Shown: piece after piece, positions 10,956-20,847 of the stretch
Numbering within the stretch: the first letter of the stretch is position 1
How the letters are laid out: each line of letters starts with the position of its first letter
DNA from: Sugiyamaella lignohabitans
Lineage: Eukaryota > Ascomycota > Dipodascomycetes > Dipodascales > Trichomonascaceae
DNA length: 64,000 bases
Assembly (NCBI RefSeq): GCF_001640025.1
Contig: NC_031671.1
Location: forward strand, 930,001-994,000
Direction of reading: 5' to 3'
The notes under the pieces: model-generated
Database searches by the model: none
Seen by the model: the letters and a program-made list of their open reading frames with translations, nothing else
Told to the model about the DNA's origin: nothing
Position numbers and translations under genes: made by a program

Positions 10956-11543
10956 GTTAATATATAGTGTTCGGCTCTTATATAATAGATCTATACTTAT
11001 GGAATATAAAGCCTCAAATATTCCTGATAAGATTAGATTGCATGTTAGATTGCATGTGTCACGTGCCAAAGCCGAGAGGAAAATGAGTTAGTTACGCGAA
11101 TGACAAACCATGAGGCTGAGCGGTGACCACGCTCAGACCGGCGTCACCAGCATTCCAGAGGCAAGCACTCTCCCAGCGGCCTACTATGACCCTGACCAAT
11201 TTGAAAACTGAGCGTAGTTGGTTTTGTGAGTGGTTATTATTTAAGACTCATGCGGAGTCCGGCGATCGCGCCAGTGTTGAAAATACGAGATGCATATCAT
11301 ATCGCTACACTCAGATAAGGCTGCACCCCAGTTCCTCATGGGGCATGAAACATGTGGCTTAGCACATTTTAACAAATTGGCAAGATCCGGTGATGCAAGT
11401 GTCAACAGTGCTGCAGCTTTGAGGGGAGAGTCTAATCGGTTCACAATAGTATAAATATTAGAGACAAGCACCTGCCGGCACTAGAACTTAGTTGACACAT
11501 CATTTCGTTGCAAAGTTGTATTGACATAAAAACAAATTCGAAC
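10956..11543. other. Intergenic region AKR-DUF1399 gene
   Basis: Terminator side of the AKR gene and promoter of the DUF1399 gene. A CACGTG core lies at about 11059 and an AGTATAAATA TATA-like element at about 11449. No gene seen. Confidence 0.5.
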
Positions 11544-13850
11544 ATGAGTACTGACGAAGGATTGCCTCCCTACCAGGTGGTGGACGAGAGACAAGCTTGG
11601 TCTACCAATAATGACAATGTACCAGCTAGTACAAATGCTGTTGATGGTGGTGTTACTGAGGATAAACCTGTATCATTGAATCTTACAGAAAATACCAGTG
11701 GCGGCCTCCCTACACCCGATCAATGTATTGCCCATTTGGCTCTATTAGAAGCGTTTTACATGCTTCGTTTTGATATTGCCAATCGGGATGGTTTGTTTGG
11801 AATATCCAATTCTATGGCGGAGAAGTTCACGGGTGATGAGAAGACACGAGCAATGGCTAGCCTTTGCGAGAAGAGATGGGCTACTTATTTGGTTCGTGCT
11901 GAAGAGCGGTTCAGTAAATGGTGGGCCACCCTTCCAAGAGAAAGCCCTATGCCTACCCAATCAGAAATAATAGCTAACCCAACGGTGTTCTCATATATAC
12001 CGATAACGGGGACCAAGATTCCATTCACAAGGGATAATCTGCCTCCAGCAGACGTTTTAATGGTTTGGCATTCGTATATGTTGAATCCACGCAATTACTT
12101 GCAAGATTGCATTCGCCAGGGAATGAGAGATGTTTGGAGGACTGGTATGCCTTGGAAAGCGCTATACAGTTGCATATCAGGTGATTCGGTCTATAAGTCC
12201 AGTGACGGGGCTAAGAACAACTTTAAAAATCTCACTGGATGCGAATGGGATAATCTCGATGACCCACCTGTGAAAACACTCCAGTGCCCTAACTGCAAGG
12301 TTGATATACAAGTTCCATGGACGTCAGGTAGCTTGGGTGATGATTTATCTAAACCTTTCGAAAACTCTAGAGGCTATGGAGACAAAAATTTTGCCGTTCA
12401 ATGCTATTCCTGCTCGTTATATATCAATCACCCATTTCTAAGACTACAGAAGTTTCGAACTGACTTCCTATTGTTGGCTACGAAGGATGTGCCAATGCCT
12501 GGGACATTGCTCACAAGAGATGGATATCCCGTCTCTAGCCGGCCTCCAAGCGAGTCGCATCAAAGCTATTTCTTTATCAACCGCCTACTCATGTTCCAGA
12601 TGAATTCATTTGATCAAATATGTGACCCTGCTATTACGTTAAAAGAGCAGAGACAAGGCGACCTTCAATTTGAAATGAGTTCTGTACGAAAGTTGCTGGA
12701 AATGTGTCTGGTGAGAAGAGATATAGTTAGGAAAGTTAACAGCGGGGTAGTTAACACACAAAAAGGTCTTATTAATGGGAAGATCGCAGTTCGACGGATG
12801 ATGGCCTGTTACTGGGAAAATAGCTCACCATTTTCCATTGATCTAGTCGGCGCGATGACCCGCCAGGGAACGTTTATAGAGAAAATGCATAATATAGACT
12901 GGCTACATTCACCAACAGTCTCATCGACAATGAAATATGCACTAATAAAGTATAGTAGGTTCATGGATATCATTGCCACCAATCCCTCACGTGTAGCAGT
13001 ACCAACATTAGATGTGGATCTTGCATGGCATACCCACCAACTGTCGCCTTCCGACTACTATCATTATTCAGATAAAACAACGCACAAATTCATTGATCAC
13101 GATGATAAGATAGAAGAGTCTAAGCTGTCAGATGCTTATGAGTGGACGTGTAAGACATATCAGAGATTGTATAAGGAGCCATACTCAAGCTGCATGTGCT
13201 GGTATTGTGAAGCGATTCGAGAGACTAACCGATCCATCTTACACTCGCGGTCTGATGCAAAGGTTGATGAAAAGCTTTTCAACCACAGCGATATATCTGC
13301 TGATCCGAATAAGAACCCTCACATATCCGCGCATAACGCTGTCCAGACCATGGTTGTCGACACAGTAAAGAGAGCTCATTTACGGCGCAAAGAGCAGAAG
13401 ATGAAGCAACTAGAAAAAGCTTATATGCTGGCACAAAAACGAGCCAAGAAGAAGGGACGTAACCTTCCAGATAGAAACTACGACCCTTATTATTCATCTT
13501 ATTGGGGCTGGGGGTATCCCATAATCTTCCCTCTAGGATATGCACCATTTTTCGGCTACCCACTTGGTGGCGAATATCTTTATCCTTCAAATCCTGCTTG
13601 TATGTCTGCTGATCCTGGGGCTGTTGGTAACTGCTGTAATGGTACATGCGGAGGCAATGTTGCTCAAGGAGGATGTGCTGGTATGACCGGAGCCTGTGCC
13701 GGTGGGACAGTTGGTGCATGTGCTGGAGGGGGAGGAGTAGGAGGAGCCTGTGGAGGTGGATTAGGAGGTTGCGGTGGAGGAGGAGGAGGAGGAGGAGGAT
13801 GTGGAGGAGGAGGTGGTGGAGGTTGTGGAGGGGGTGGAGGAAGTTGTTAG
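11544..13850 (+). CDS. DUF1399 / glycine-rich domain-containing protein (GRDP-like)
   Basis: 768-aa protein of the DUF1399/GRDP family, known in plants and fungi and largely without biochemical function. Start ATG 11544 is the first in frame after the upstream stop-free leader. Signature histidine motifs occur twice: DVLMVWHSYMLNPRNY (about residue 170) and VDLAWHTHQLSPSDYY (about 490). Between them is a putative zinc ribbon formed by CPNC (about 247) and CYSC (about 287). An LPPY element sits at the N-terminus (residues 7-10), similar to PY motifs in the arrestin-like neighbours. A basic coiled segment (about 610-650) precedes an aromatic Tyr/Trp/Pro stretch, and then an extreme Gly/Cys tail (about 693-768) of CGGG-type repeats. 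Function not assigned. Confidence 0.8.
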   Translation: MSTDEGLPPYQVVDERQAWSTNNDNVPASTNAVDGGVTEDKPVSLNLTENTSGGLPTPDQCIAHLALLEAFYMLRFDIANRDGLFGISNSMAEKFTGDEKTRAMASLCEKRWATYLVRAEERFSKWWATLPRESPMPTQSEIIANPTVFSYIPITGTKIPFTRDNLPPADVLMVWHSYMLNPRNYLQDCIRQGMRDVWRTGMPWKALYSCISGDSVYKSSDGAKNNFKNLTGCEWDNLDDPPVKTLQCPNCKVDIQVPWTSGSLGDDLSKPFENSRGYGDKNFAVQCYSCSLYINHPFLRLQKFRTDFLLLATKDVPMPGTLLTRDGYPVSSRPPSESHQSYFFINRLLMFQMNSFDQICDPAITLKEQRQGDLQFEMSSVRKLLEMCLVRRDIVRKVNSGVVNTQKGLINGKIAVRRMMACYWENSSPFSIDLVGAMTRQGTFIEKMHNIDWLHSPTVSSTMKYALIKYSRFMDIIATNPSRVAVPTLDVDLAWHTHQLSPSDYYHYSDKTTHKFIDHDDKIEESKLSDAYEWTCKTYQRLYKEPYSSCMCWYCEAIRETNRSILHSRSDAKVDEKLFNHSDISADPNKNPHISAHNAVQTMVVDTVKRAHLRRKEQKMKQLEKAYMLAQKRAKKKGRNLPDRNYDPYYSSYWGWGYPIIFPLGYAPFFGYPLGGEYLYPSNPACMSADPGAVGNCCNGTCGGNVAQGGCAGMTGACAGGTVGACAGGGGVGGACGGGLGGCGGGGGGGGGCGGGGGGGCGGGGGSC
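13628..13848 (+). repeat. Glycine/cysteine codon repeat (GGW-rich) at the end of the DUF1399 gene
   Basis: Low-complexity GGA/GGT/TGT codons encode a Gly-rich tail with regularly spaced Cys residues and almost no other amino acids near the end. On the DNA level it is a strongly purine-biased imperfect triplet repeat, likely length-variable. Confidence 0.85.
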
Positions 13851-14316
13851 GTAGTTAGTATAATTTCTATACATTCTTAGAATCAAGATAATATTAATGA
13901 CATTTTTTTGACCTCCATTTCCAAGTTCCCATGCAGACAAATGAAGCATAACAGAAAGGGTAGCACCAGCATACAATTAGTTATGTGCCAGCAAGGGCAT
14001 AACTTTGATGCTAATGTTGTTGTTACGAAGCTTGGTTAGGAGAGCCAGATCACCCACTAATCGCCACCCTACAGCTTCGTAAATAAGATATCGCATAGAT
14101 TAGTTTTTGGCATAAGTTTATAATTACAGATGTATTGCTGGTTTTAACACTGTGCTCCGATTGAATTTTGCAGCATAAGATAAATGTACAACTCATACTC
14201 CTGAGAAGCTAAGCCACAATAAGATTGAGTTGAATGATACGAGTTATGCGTCAATATCAAGCTTAATTGGCGCAAAACGGACAACAAGAATGACATGACC
14301 GTATCAATTGGATTTT
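13851..14316. other. Intergenic region
   Basis: AT-rich spacer between the DUF1399 gene and the PIPK-like gene. Nothing recognised. Confidence 0.5.
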
Positions 14317-16419
14317 ATGGATTTTCTTCATGATGGAAGTTATGATTCAGTTCTAGAAAGCATAACTTCCTTCTCAGTTATTATAAATAACGGGCTTTAT
14401 CCATCGTCTTGGTTATTCTTTTCCATCAAGGAACAACAGCCCGCTTGTATTACATCGAGTTTGGTTCCCAATTATTACCCATTGTCGATCACGATTAGAT
14501 TTGTCTCTTTATCTTGGAAGTTTTCTTCTGCTATGCACACCATCACTTCTGCACGCATGGCAGGGCCAATTGTCCCTCTGACTCTTCTCCCAATTGTGCC
14601 TGATGTTTCTAATCACCCACTCTCTCCTGTAACATCAAAACCAGGATTTCGAGAAGTCCTATTTTCCAAACTAAAAGTTTGGCACGGTTGTCGCACGTCG
14701 TCGAAGAATACGCTCAGACAAAGATTTATCGGCATGTCCAATTTGCCCATCCCAACTTCCCCTACCATAGATAATATTGCAATTGAAGCGAATGCTATTG
14801 AACTAGCCACCAACTTGTGCTCAAGTATTCCCGAGGGAGTCGATGGTCATGCATTCACTACCCTCCAGTCCAATAAGGAATTTGCTTCCCTATCTGAGGT
14901 GAATGTCTCCACGTTACCAGAGACTGAGATTGAAGGTGCAGGCCAGACTCTTGGTATGCCCACAATACGTGAAGAAACAAAGGTGTCGAGGGATATGCCA
15001 TCTGAGACTACTGAAATCGAACCCACCGGAAACACATTTTCTAGACCTAAGACCTCCGAACTTGTCGATGCCGATAATACTGAAATTACCTGTTCATCAT
15101 TCAGATCTGAAACTTATCAATCTGATGAACACCCCACCGCTCCATCTGGGCCACTAAACATGCCTCTCATTATTGATAACACTGCTTCGGAAACCACTGT
15201 AACAGTACAAGGAAATGAAACCTCTGAACCTGTTTCGGATATGCCTGAAACTATCCCGGTGGCTAAGTCATCATCCGTACCCTCCACTGGAAGTACCGTT
15301 GTTTCCATGAAATCCAAAGCTTCGTCAATCAAGGGTATATCTATCATCAAGTACAAGGCTAGGAAATTTTTCTCAAGAAAATTTTCGGAACCACATGCGA
15401 ATCCACCTTTAGATCTATCCCCGGATGCAGTTTTCAATTCACTGAAAAATGAAGCACCCACCAAGCAGCCAGAGAATGATGATAAAAATCTAGAAAGTTC
15501 AGAACGTATGAATGATGCCGAGCTATTAGATGATCTAGAATCTAGAAATGATGCAGATCCTTCAAATATTGGAGGCCTTGCTAATGAAGCTGGGCCTCAA
15601 CATGAAGGAGAACAATTTCAATCAGCATTTTGGAGAGAAGTTCTTGGAAAAATATCCTCCGGAGTCAGATCCCACAACTCCAAGCTTAGATTATCCTTTT
15701 CAAGAAAGGTTTCGAGAAAGGCGAAGCCCATTTTTGACATCGAACAGTTCCAAGCATTAGCAGCGGAGAATGTATGCGGTACCTCGTTTGAATCTTTTAG
15801 CCAAAAGCAGTTTTCAGCTATGAGAAGGAAGCTCAATATCAAACTTCCAGAGTGGTGTGATTTTCAGGTTGAGGATAAGACCCACACCATCTATTCTTCT
15901 GACGGCAAGTTTGCACTTCACAAAATTACAGATCAAGAGGCATGTCTCATAAACAAAGTTCTTAGAAATTTCAGTCGCTATCTCAATAAGCACAAAAACA
16001 GAACATTCCTCCCGGTGGTTGTAGCGTTGTACAGAGTCGGTAGCAATTACTTTTGTCTTGAGAGTCTGGATACCAGCGAGTTTCATAGTGTTTTTAAGTT
16101 AGGGGTTCCCAGTAACGATATAATGGGCAAGTCGCGATCCGTTTATGCCAGCGACAGAATTGCTACTACTACAAGGAAAGCATTGCTTAACGATCTTAAG
16201 TTCTTGAATAAGAACGATTTATTTGGCTATACCATTGATGTCGGTGCTAGGAAGTACGTAGACAAATTAACTAACCATAAACTGAGTAATACTAACACTT
16301 TTGCAGAAACAAGCTTCACTTCAAGTTCTCTCATGTTGCTCCAGAACAAAATAAGGATGAATCAGACAGGTGCTTCAACGCTTTCAAAGAGAAGACGGAA
16401 AATCTGTTTTCAGAGGTAG
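14317..16419 (+). CDS. Disordered protein with C-terminal degenerate PIP-kinase-like domain
   Basis: About 700 aa from ATG 14317 (an internal ATG at 14533 is a possible alternative start). Residues ~80-480 are Ser/Thr/Glu/Pro-rich and probably disordered. Residues ~490-650 resemble the N-lobe and core of phosphatidylinositol phosphate kinases (Mss4/PIP5K, Fab1) by motif order: FSQKQFSAMRRKLNI (family: APxxFxxLRxxFGI), KFALHKITDQEACLINK (family: YRFIIKTIxxxE), LPVVVALYRV (family: LLxxFYGLYRV), then KLGVPSND at the DLKGS position, and ALLNDLKFLNKNDLFGYTIDVG at the RDVEFLxxxxIMDYSLLVGI position. The G-loop (SGSFFY), DLKGS and MDYSLL signatures are all altered and the C-lobe end is missing. If homologous, it is a pseudokinase. 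This call rests on my reading of motifs, not a profile search. Confidence 0.5.
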   Translation: MDFLHDGSYDSVLESITSFSVIINNGLYPSSWLFFSIKEQQPACITSSLVPNYYPLSITIRFVSLSWKFSSAMHTITSARMAGPIVPLTLLPIVPDVSNHPLSPVTSKPGFREVLFSKLKVWHGCRTSSKNTLRQRFIGMSNLPIPTSPTIDNIAIEANAIELATNLCSSIPEGVDGHAFTTLQSNKEFASLSEVNVSTLPETEIEGAGQTLGMPTIREETKVSRDMPSETTEIEPTGNTFSRPKTSELVDADNTEITCSSFRSETYQSDEHPTAPSGPLNMPLIIDNTASETTVTVQGNETSEPVSDMPETIPVAKSSSVPSTGSTVVSMKSKASSIKGISIIKYKARKFFSRKFSEPHANPPLDLSPDAVFNSLKNEAPTKQPENDDKNLESSERMNDAELLDDLESRNDADPSNIGGLANEAGPQHEGEQFQSAFWREVLGKISSGVRSHNSKLRLSFSRKVSRKAKPIFDIEQFQALAAENVCGTSFESFSQKQFSAMRRKLNIKLPEWCDFQVEDKTHTIYSSDGKFALHKITDQEACLINKVLRNFSRYLNKHKNRTFLPVVVALYRVGSNYFCLESLDTSEFHSVFKLGVPSNDIMGKSRSVYASDRIATTTRKALLNDLKFLNKNDLFGYTIDVGARKYVDKLTNHKLSNTNTFAETSFTSSSLMLLQNKIRMNQTGASTLSKRRRKICFQR

Positions 16420-16716
16420 TGTTTTAATCATGAAATTGCATCTTGGTTCAGAACTCGAATTATAATTTAGCGAATCAATGTGGCACCGTTAGCGTTTATC
16501 TCTCTTCTATAACATCAATTTTGAATACCCGTAATTAAATCTTATAGTTAATAGACCAGTATATCATATTGAAGTCTAGCTGATCAACCCAAGTACAACA
16601 AAAAGAAGGGAAACGGGCGAAGGCCCAACGACGGAGAGAAGCTCATAGAAAATAAACAAAAAACGAAATAGATTAAAAAATATAATATTAAAGATTGATG
16701 AATAAACTTCACAGGC

Positions 16717-18507
16717 CTAAATACCAAGCTGTTGAAGGAGAAGCTGAGTTTCATGAGCGTAATCAACAGGGGTACAACGGACAGCAGAGTATCTGACCGA
16801 GACCTGGTCATTATAATTATCTTTGCGGGCGCGGCAGCGTAGCACGTATTCTTTATAGAGAGCTTTTGTAATTACTTCAGTGAAACCATTGAGATCTTGT
16901 TCTTGAAGTTGATAGAGCTCCTTTGCTGACATTCCTATGACGATGTTACCAATATCGTCAAAACTTGATACCCAAATTTGGCCAGTACTGTCACTAACAA
17001 TCATACTAATGATGTAGCGGTAGTTGGGTTCGGCAATAGTTATGTTGCATTTTTCACATCTCCATTCGTCGGTGGTGTCTTGGATGACCTTTTTGTTACA
17101 GTCAGCATTAGTACATGAAGGATACCACATATTTTCATTACGAATGTATGATATGGTTCCCTTAATGGTGAAATAGTCGGTCTGATCAGTCATTCCTAGC
17201 TGATCAGAAATTACTTTCTCAATCGTAGTTCTATTTTTATCGTCGCTGTTACCAGTAGAGGTGGCTCCTGACGGACCGGGTAGCTGTTCAAAAGTCTTGT
17301 CACGGCCATTTGTGCTATACCAACCTTTCAATGCGTGCGCTTCAGGCACATCAGGATCCACTGAAACAGTTGACGAGTTGAGAATGGAAATATTTCTGCC
17401 ATTAAAATCGGATATTTTGGCACCCTTGATTGCAATGACGCTCTCGAGAGGGGTAGAAAAATCGACGGCAGATTTTCCCCAGAAAGTTGCCCGAATGGAA
17501 TAATCTCCTTCGTCAACCAAAACCACGTCTCTCTTGTCATATGGTCTGCCAGTGTTTTTAGAGGTAATTTGCTCGGCAGGATTGATTGATTTCAACACAC
17601 CGATGAAATCAACGGTACCATTGATATCAGCAGTACCAAGATCTTTGATACTGGTAAAATCGAACTTTATCTTAGGAACATCAACTTCATCAGTACACAG
17701 TTCAATTTGAGAGTCTCTATCAAAGACAAGCTCGAAATCGTTTTGAACATTAGAAAACTGTTTTTTAGCAACCTGGACACGGCACTTCGAAATATAGTAA
17801 ACCTTGCCTTCTTGCAGCAGATCGTAGAACGCGTCAACTTGTTGAGAGAATCCTGTAGCACGGATCTCACCTGATTCGTCCACTAATGTCACATTGAATA
17901 GTTTACCTTCACCTCGTGCGTTGGTAAACGTACGAATATCTGATTTATTACTAACTCGAGCACGAATAGTCCACTTGTTATGATAGGGTGAAAGAATATC
18001 AATAGGAATAATAGCTGTGAAATTTCCAGGGGCAGCAGCTGGTTTCGCCTTGGGCTTAGTAACTGGTGCAGGGGCCGGTGGCGCTACAACAGGAGCTACC
18101 GGAGCAGGAGCTGGAGACATGGAATCATTAGCCTTTGCCTCAGTATTGGCTTCAAGACTAGTAGGGTGTCCAATGGGACTCTCCACACCAACAACATCCC
18201 ACTCATACAGAACAAACACGATCTTACCAGTTTGCAATCTGTGAGAATCGTAGCTTTTAACCTCAATGACACTACCAACAGAAATATCCGACTGTGCACC
18301 ACCCTTCTCTTCATTTAGGTTGACAATCGCTTGTGAATAGTGAACTCCATCTGAGACTGTAAGACGCATTCTGTTTTGGCTTGGTTCAGCGCCTTGAATC
18401 AGTTTGACTTTTAGTACTTGCAACTTCAGCTGAGGGAACTTGGGCACCACTTCGCTGGGGTTGCTAGTGCGCCCAAACTCGGCAAAACAGACCGTTAACT
18501 CTGTCAT
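16717..18507 (-). CDS. RFA1: Replication protein A large subunit (Rfa1/RPA70)
   Basis: 596-aa large subunit of the heterotrimeric ssDNA-binding complex RPA, acting in replication, recombination and repair. OB-fold order is complete. An N-terminal protein-interaction OB fold (about residues 1-115, with RMRLTVSDGVHYSQA) is followed by a Pro/Ala-rich linker (about 125-160). DBD-A follows (IIPIDILSPYHNKWTIRARV...), then DBD-B (GVLKSINPAEQI...). DBD-C carries a zinc ribbon CxxCxxxxC...CxxC (YPSCTNADCNKK, then WRCEKC, about residues 455-480). Length equals the family norm (about 600-620). It is convergent with the PIPK-like gene, 297 bp apart. An MCB-type ACGCGT lies upstream of its start, in line with G1/S control of RPA genes in yeasts. 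Confidence 0.97.
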   Translation of the reverse strand: MTELTVCFAEFGRTSNPSEVVPKFPQLKLQVLKVKLIQGAEPSQNRMRLTVSDGVHYSQAIVNLNEEKGGAQSDISVGSVIEVKSYDSHRLQTGKIVFVLYEWDVVGVESPIGHPTSLEANTEAKANDSMSPAPAPVAPVVAPPAPAPVTKPKAKPAAAPGNFTAIIPIDILSPYHNKWTIRARVSNKSDIRTFTNARGEGKLFNVTLVDESGEIRATGFSQQVDAFYDLLQEGKVYYISKCRVQVAKKQFSNVQNDFELVFDRDSQIELCTDEVDVPKIKFDFTSIKDLGTADINGTVDFIGVLKSINPAEQITSKNTGRPYDKRDVVLVDEGDYSIRATFWGKSAVDFSTPLESVIAIKGAKISDFNGRNISILNSSTVSVDPDVPEAHALKGWYSTNGRDKTFEQLPGPSGATSTGNSDDKNRTTIEKVISDQLGMTDQTDYFTIKGTISYIRNENMWYPSCTNADCNKKVIQDTTDEWRCEKCNITIAEPNYRYIISMIVSDSTGQIWVSSFDDIGNIVIGMSAKELYQLQEQDLNGFTEVITKALYKEYVLRCRARKDNYNDQVSVRYSAVRCTPVDYAHETQLLLQQLGI

Positions 18508-18583
18508 TTCTTGCTTGTATTAACTTTTTTTTTTTTGATTTGTTGTTTCGAGCGAATTTCCAACAGATGTGTAATCTATCAGA

Positions 18584-18589
18584 ACGCGT
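18584..18589. promoter_or_regulatory. MCB box (ACGCGT) upstream of RFA1
   Basis: ACGCGT about 77 bp upstream of the RFA1 start (18507), with further CACGCGCC/AACGCGC matches at about 18619-18635. This is the MBF-binding element found at many yeast replication genes. Role inferred by position. Confidence 0.6.
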
Positions 18590-18715
18590 CCGAACCTTTG
18601 GTGCAATATCTAATTTACCACGCGCCACCAACGCGCTACACCCTAGCCCTTAATTAATGTACGGCTGTGATTTCTTGCTCGGGGCTGAGATGCAGGGTCC
18701 ACTGGGTTGTGCCAG

Positions 18716-18771
18716 GCTCCCTCCGGCAGCTGGGGCTGTATCCCAGATCGTGTTGTGCTCACTTCGTGAGA
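18716..18771 (+). repeat. GC-rich dispersed repeat, copy 1
   Basis: Matches the family order CCTCCGGC-AGCTGGGGCT-(loop)-CCCAG-tGTGCTCrCTTCG. The hairpin arm is partly decayed (GGGGCTGTATCCCAG). It lies about 210 bp upstream of RFA1. Confidence 0.7.
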
Positions 18772-19078
18772 CTCGGCCGGATGTGTATATTTGCGGTTTT
18801 TTGTTATTGCTTGTGAAAGAGGCAGGGGACTTATTATCCGAAACAACACCCGACTGGAGAGAGGAACTGTACGGGATGCAAATGCATTCCAAACAAAACA
18901 CAGGCAAGGTTCTTCATATCGAAGAAAATAATCTGCAACGACCTTCTTATAAGTAGCGGAGTATTGTAGCTGCTTTATAGGAGGTTTCATAAGCCCATTG
19001 TCTATAGCCTATGAGATAGAATACATAGTAAATGTTATTGAAGAAGGTATTTTTTTTTTAGCATTTATATTTTATTTT

Positions 19079-19100
19079 ATGGCCATGCATGGCCATGCAT
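19079..19100. repeat. Palindromic GGCCATGCAT tandem pair
   Basis: Two adjoining copies of the 10-mer GGCCATGCAT. The centre is self-complementary (TGCATGGCCATGCA), so it can form a perfect hairpin. No known function. Confidence 0.7.
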
Positions 19101-20788
19101 TTTCCAGCCAGAATCAATTTATTTTTTGTCAAGTCTATTTTAGGGTACTGTAAGGATCCCGTAAATAGTTGAAGGAATTGATTCGCCAGATTTCATGCAT
19201 TTGTATGGTTTAGTAGTAAAAGCGCAGCATGTCATTAGATTTGGTCCAGTCAGTCTTCTTAAGATATGTAAAAGGTATTGTCATGGCCTGGTTTGTTGGT
19301 TCTCGTTGACCGTCGTAACACTGTCGCCAATACAATGATTTTTTTGAGGGTTACGGCGACCCTACGTTGGAGGGATTGTGATCGCCAATTTAATGGTCCA
19401 CGTTATATAGCTGAGGTGTGGGGCAGTTTACAGTCCTTGAAAATCTTTACAGGGTGTCAGCAAATAGTTGAAACGTACGATTCTGCGATGCATGCAATGT
19501 TAAATTGGTGATTTTTAGTGTTGACTTGGAATGGATTTATGCTATGTCTCAAAATTATAGACCACACAATTCAAAGCCTAACTCTAAAGCTAATGTGTAG
19601 TTGTTCAGCATTAGACAAATAAATCAGATGTACACTGTATAGCTTACTGACACTTTATCCTTATGTGGTGGTAATACATGGATACGAAGTAGAAATGTTC
19701 TATTAGTCGACCATACGCCGTATGATAAACCATTTTTCATCGGAAGAAGGTATCAGAACTAACTAATGGATTCGAGGGAAGTTGAAATTAGGTACTAGAT
19801 GCGACATGTTGGGCGGTTGGCTGGCGTTTGAACAAATACAAGTTTAGGCAATCTACATATAACAATGTGTAACATGACAGCAATGACAGGAATGAGCACA
19901 AGTTAATCTGAAAGATAGATTTTGTTTGATAAACATACCTAGCTATAGATTAAAGCGGGGGCTAACTGTGCTCATAGGGAGTGACGACTAGGGATCAGGG
20001 GTTACATATCTAAGAAAGCAATTGTAAACTGAAAACAGACACCTACAGCAGTACATGGACAGAAGGAATTCGAATTTGAACGAAGATCCTGCCTCAACGA
20101 TGAAAACAATAGGCCATCAAGCAACCAAAGCTTCGGAGCCCCACCTGCAGCATATTCCGAAAAATGCCCACCACGTCCCGAACTGAGAAACTTGCGACTA
20201 GGCGCATTGTAAAATCCTAACTCTGCTATATATCATCCCAAGACAAGACCCTCACCCCTTCTCGAACGGATCTTCATTTACTGAAACTCCGCAGAATGGA
20301 GCACAACGGCGTCTGGGACAGCGCCTCAGCCGCCAGAGGCACATCCCCTTTCAAAACCTTCCTCAGTCAGTCAGAGCAAGACAGGCATGCAGGCATCAGG
20401 CCCGCCAGTCTATACCCGGAAGACCCGGAATTTTGATCTTATGTGCCTTCAACGGCTGGTGTGTTGTTCCCGACTCCGCTCTTGCTTCGTAGGAGAGGCA
20501 TTAAGTATATTTTGTGTAAAAGACTTGAAAGTAACGAGACCGGCCCTAGTCACCGGAGGGGACCAGCTAAGAACAAAGTTGCTAACTAAAAAGTTAGAAT
20601 TCGGAACGCAAATGGGCAGGAGGCACAAACTCAAATACCAGGTAAAACTACATAACTACATATACCGCCATGGGACTATGGCGAGCGAGCGCTGGCCTGA
20701 TGTCGGCAAACTTGTTTGGCTCGTGGAAAGCCAAGCTTAAATATCTTTTAAATATAGGGTTCTGGACCTTGAAGCCGGTTGAATTGTA

Positions 20789-20847
20789 CCTCCGGCTGAC
20801 GGCTGAGGCTCTGCCCTAGCCCCGATGCTCCTGTCGTCACGCTCGAG
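20789..20847 (+). repeat. GC-rich dispersed repeat, copy 2 (diverged)
   Basis: CCTCCGGCTGACGGCTGAGG followed by CTCTGCCCTAGCCCCGATGCTC and a GCTCGAG end. Same order as the other copies but with several substitutions. Confidence 0.55.

Noticed and set aside
13279..13976. Open frames opposite the Gly/Cys repeat (Ser/Thr-rich and Arg-rich)
   Set aside because: Shadows of the triplet repeat in other frames.
20387..20740. 117-codon plus-strand frame in the gene-poor region
   Set aside because: Cys/Arg-rich random-looking composition, no family features.
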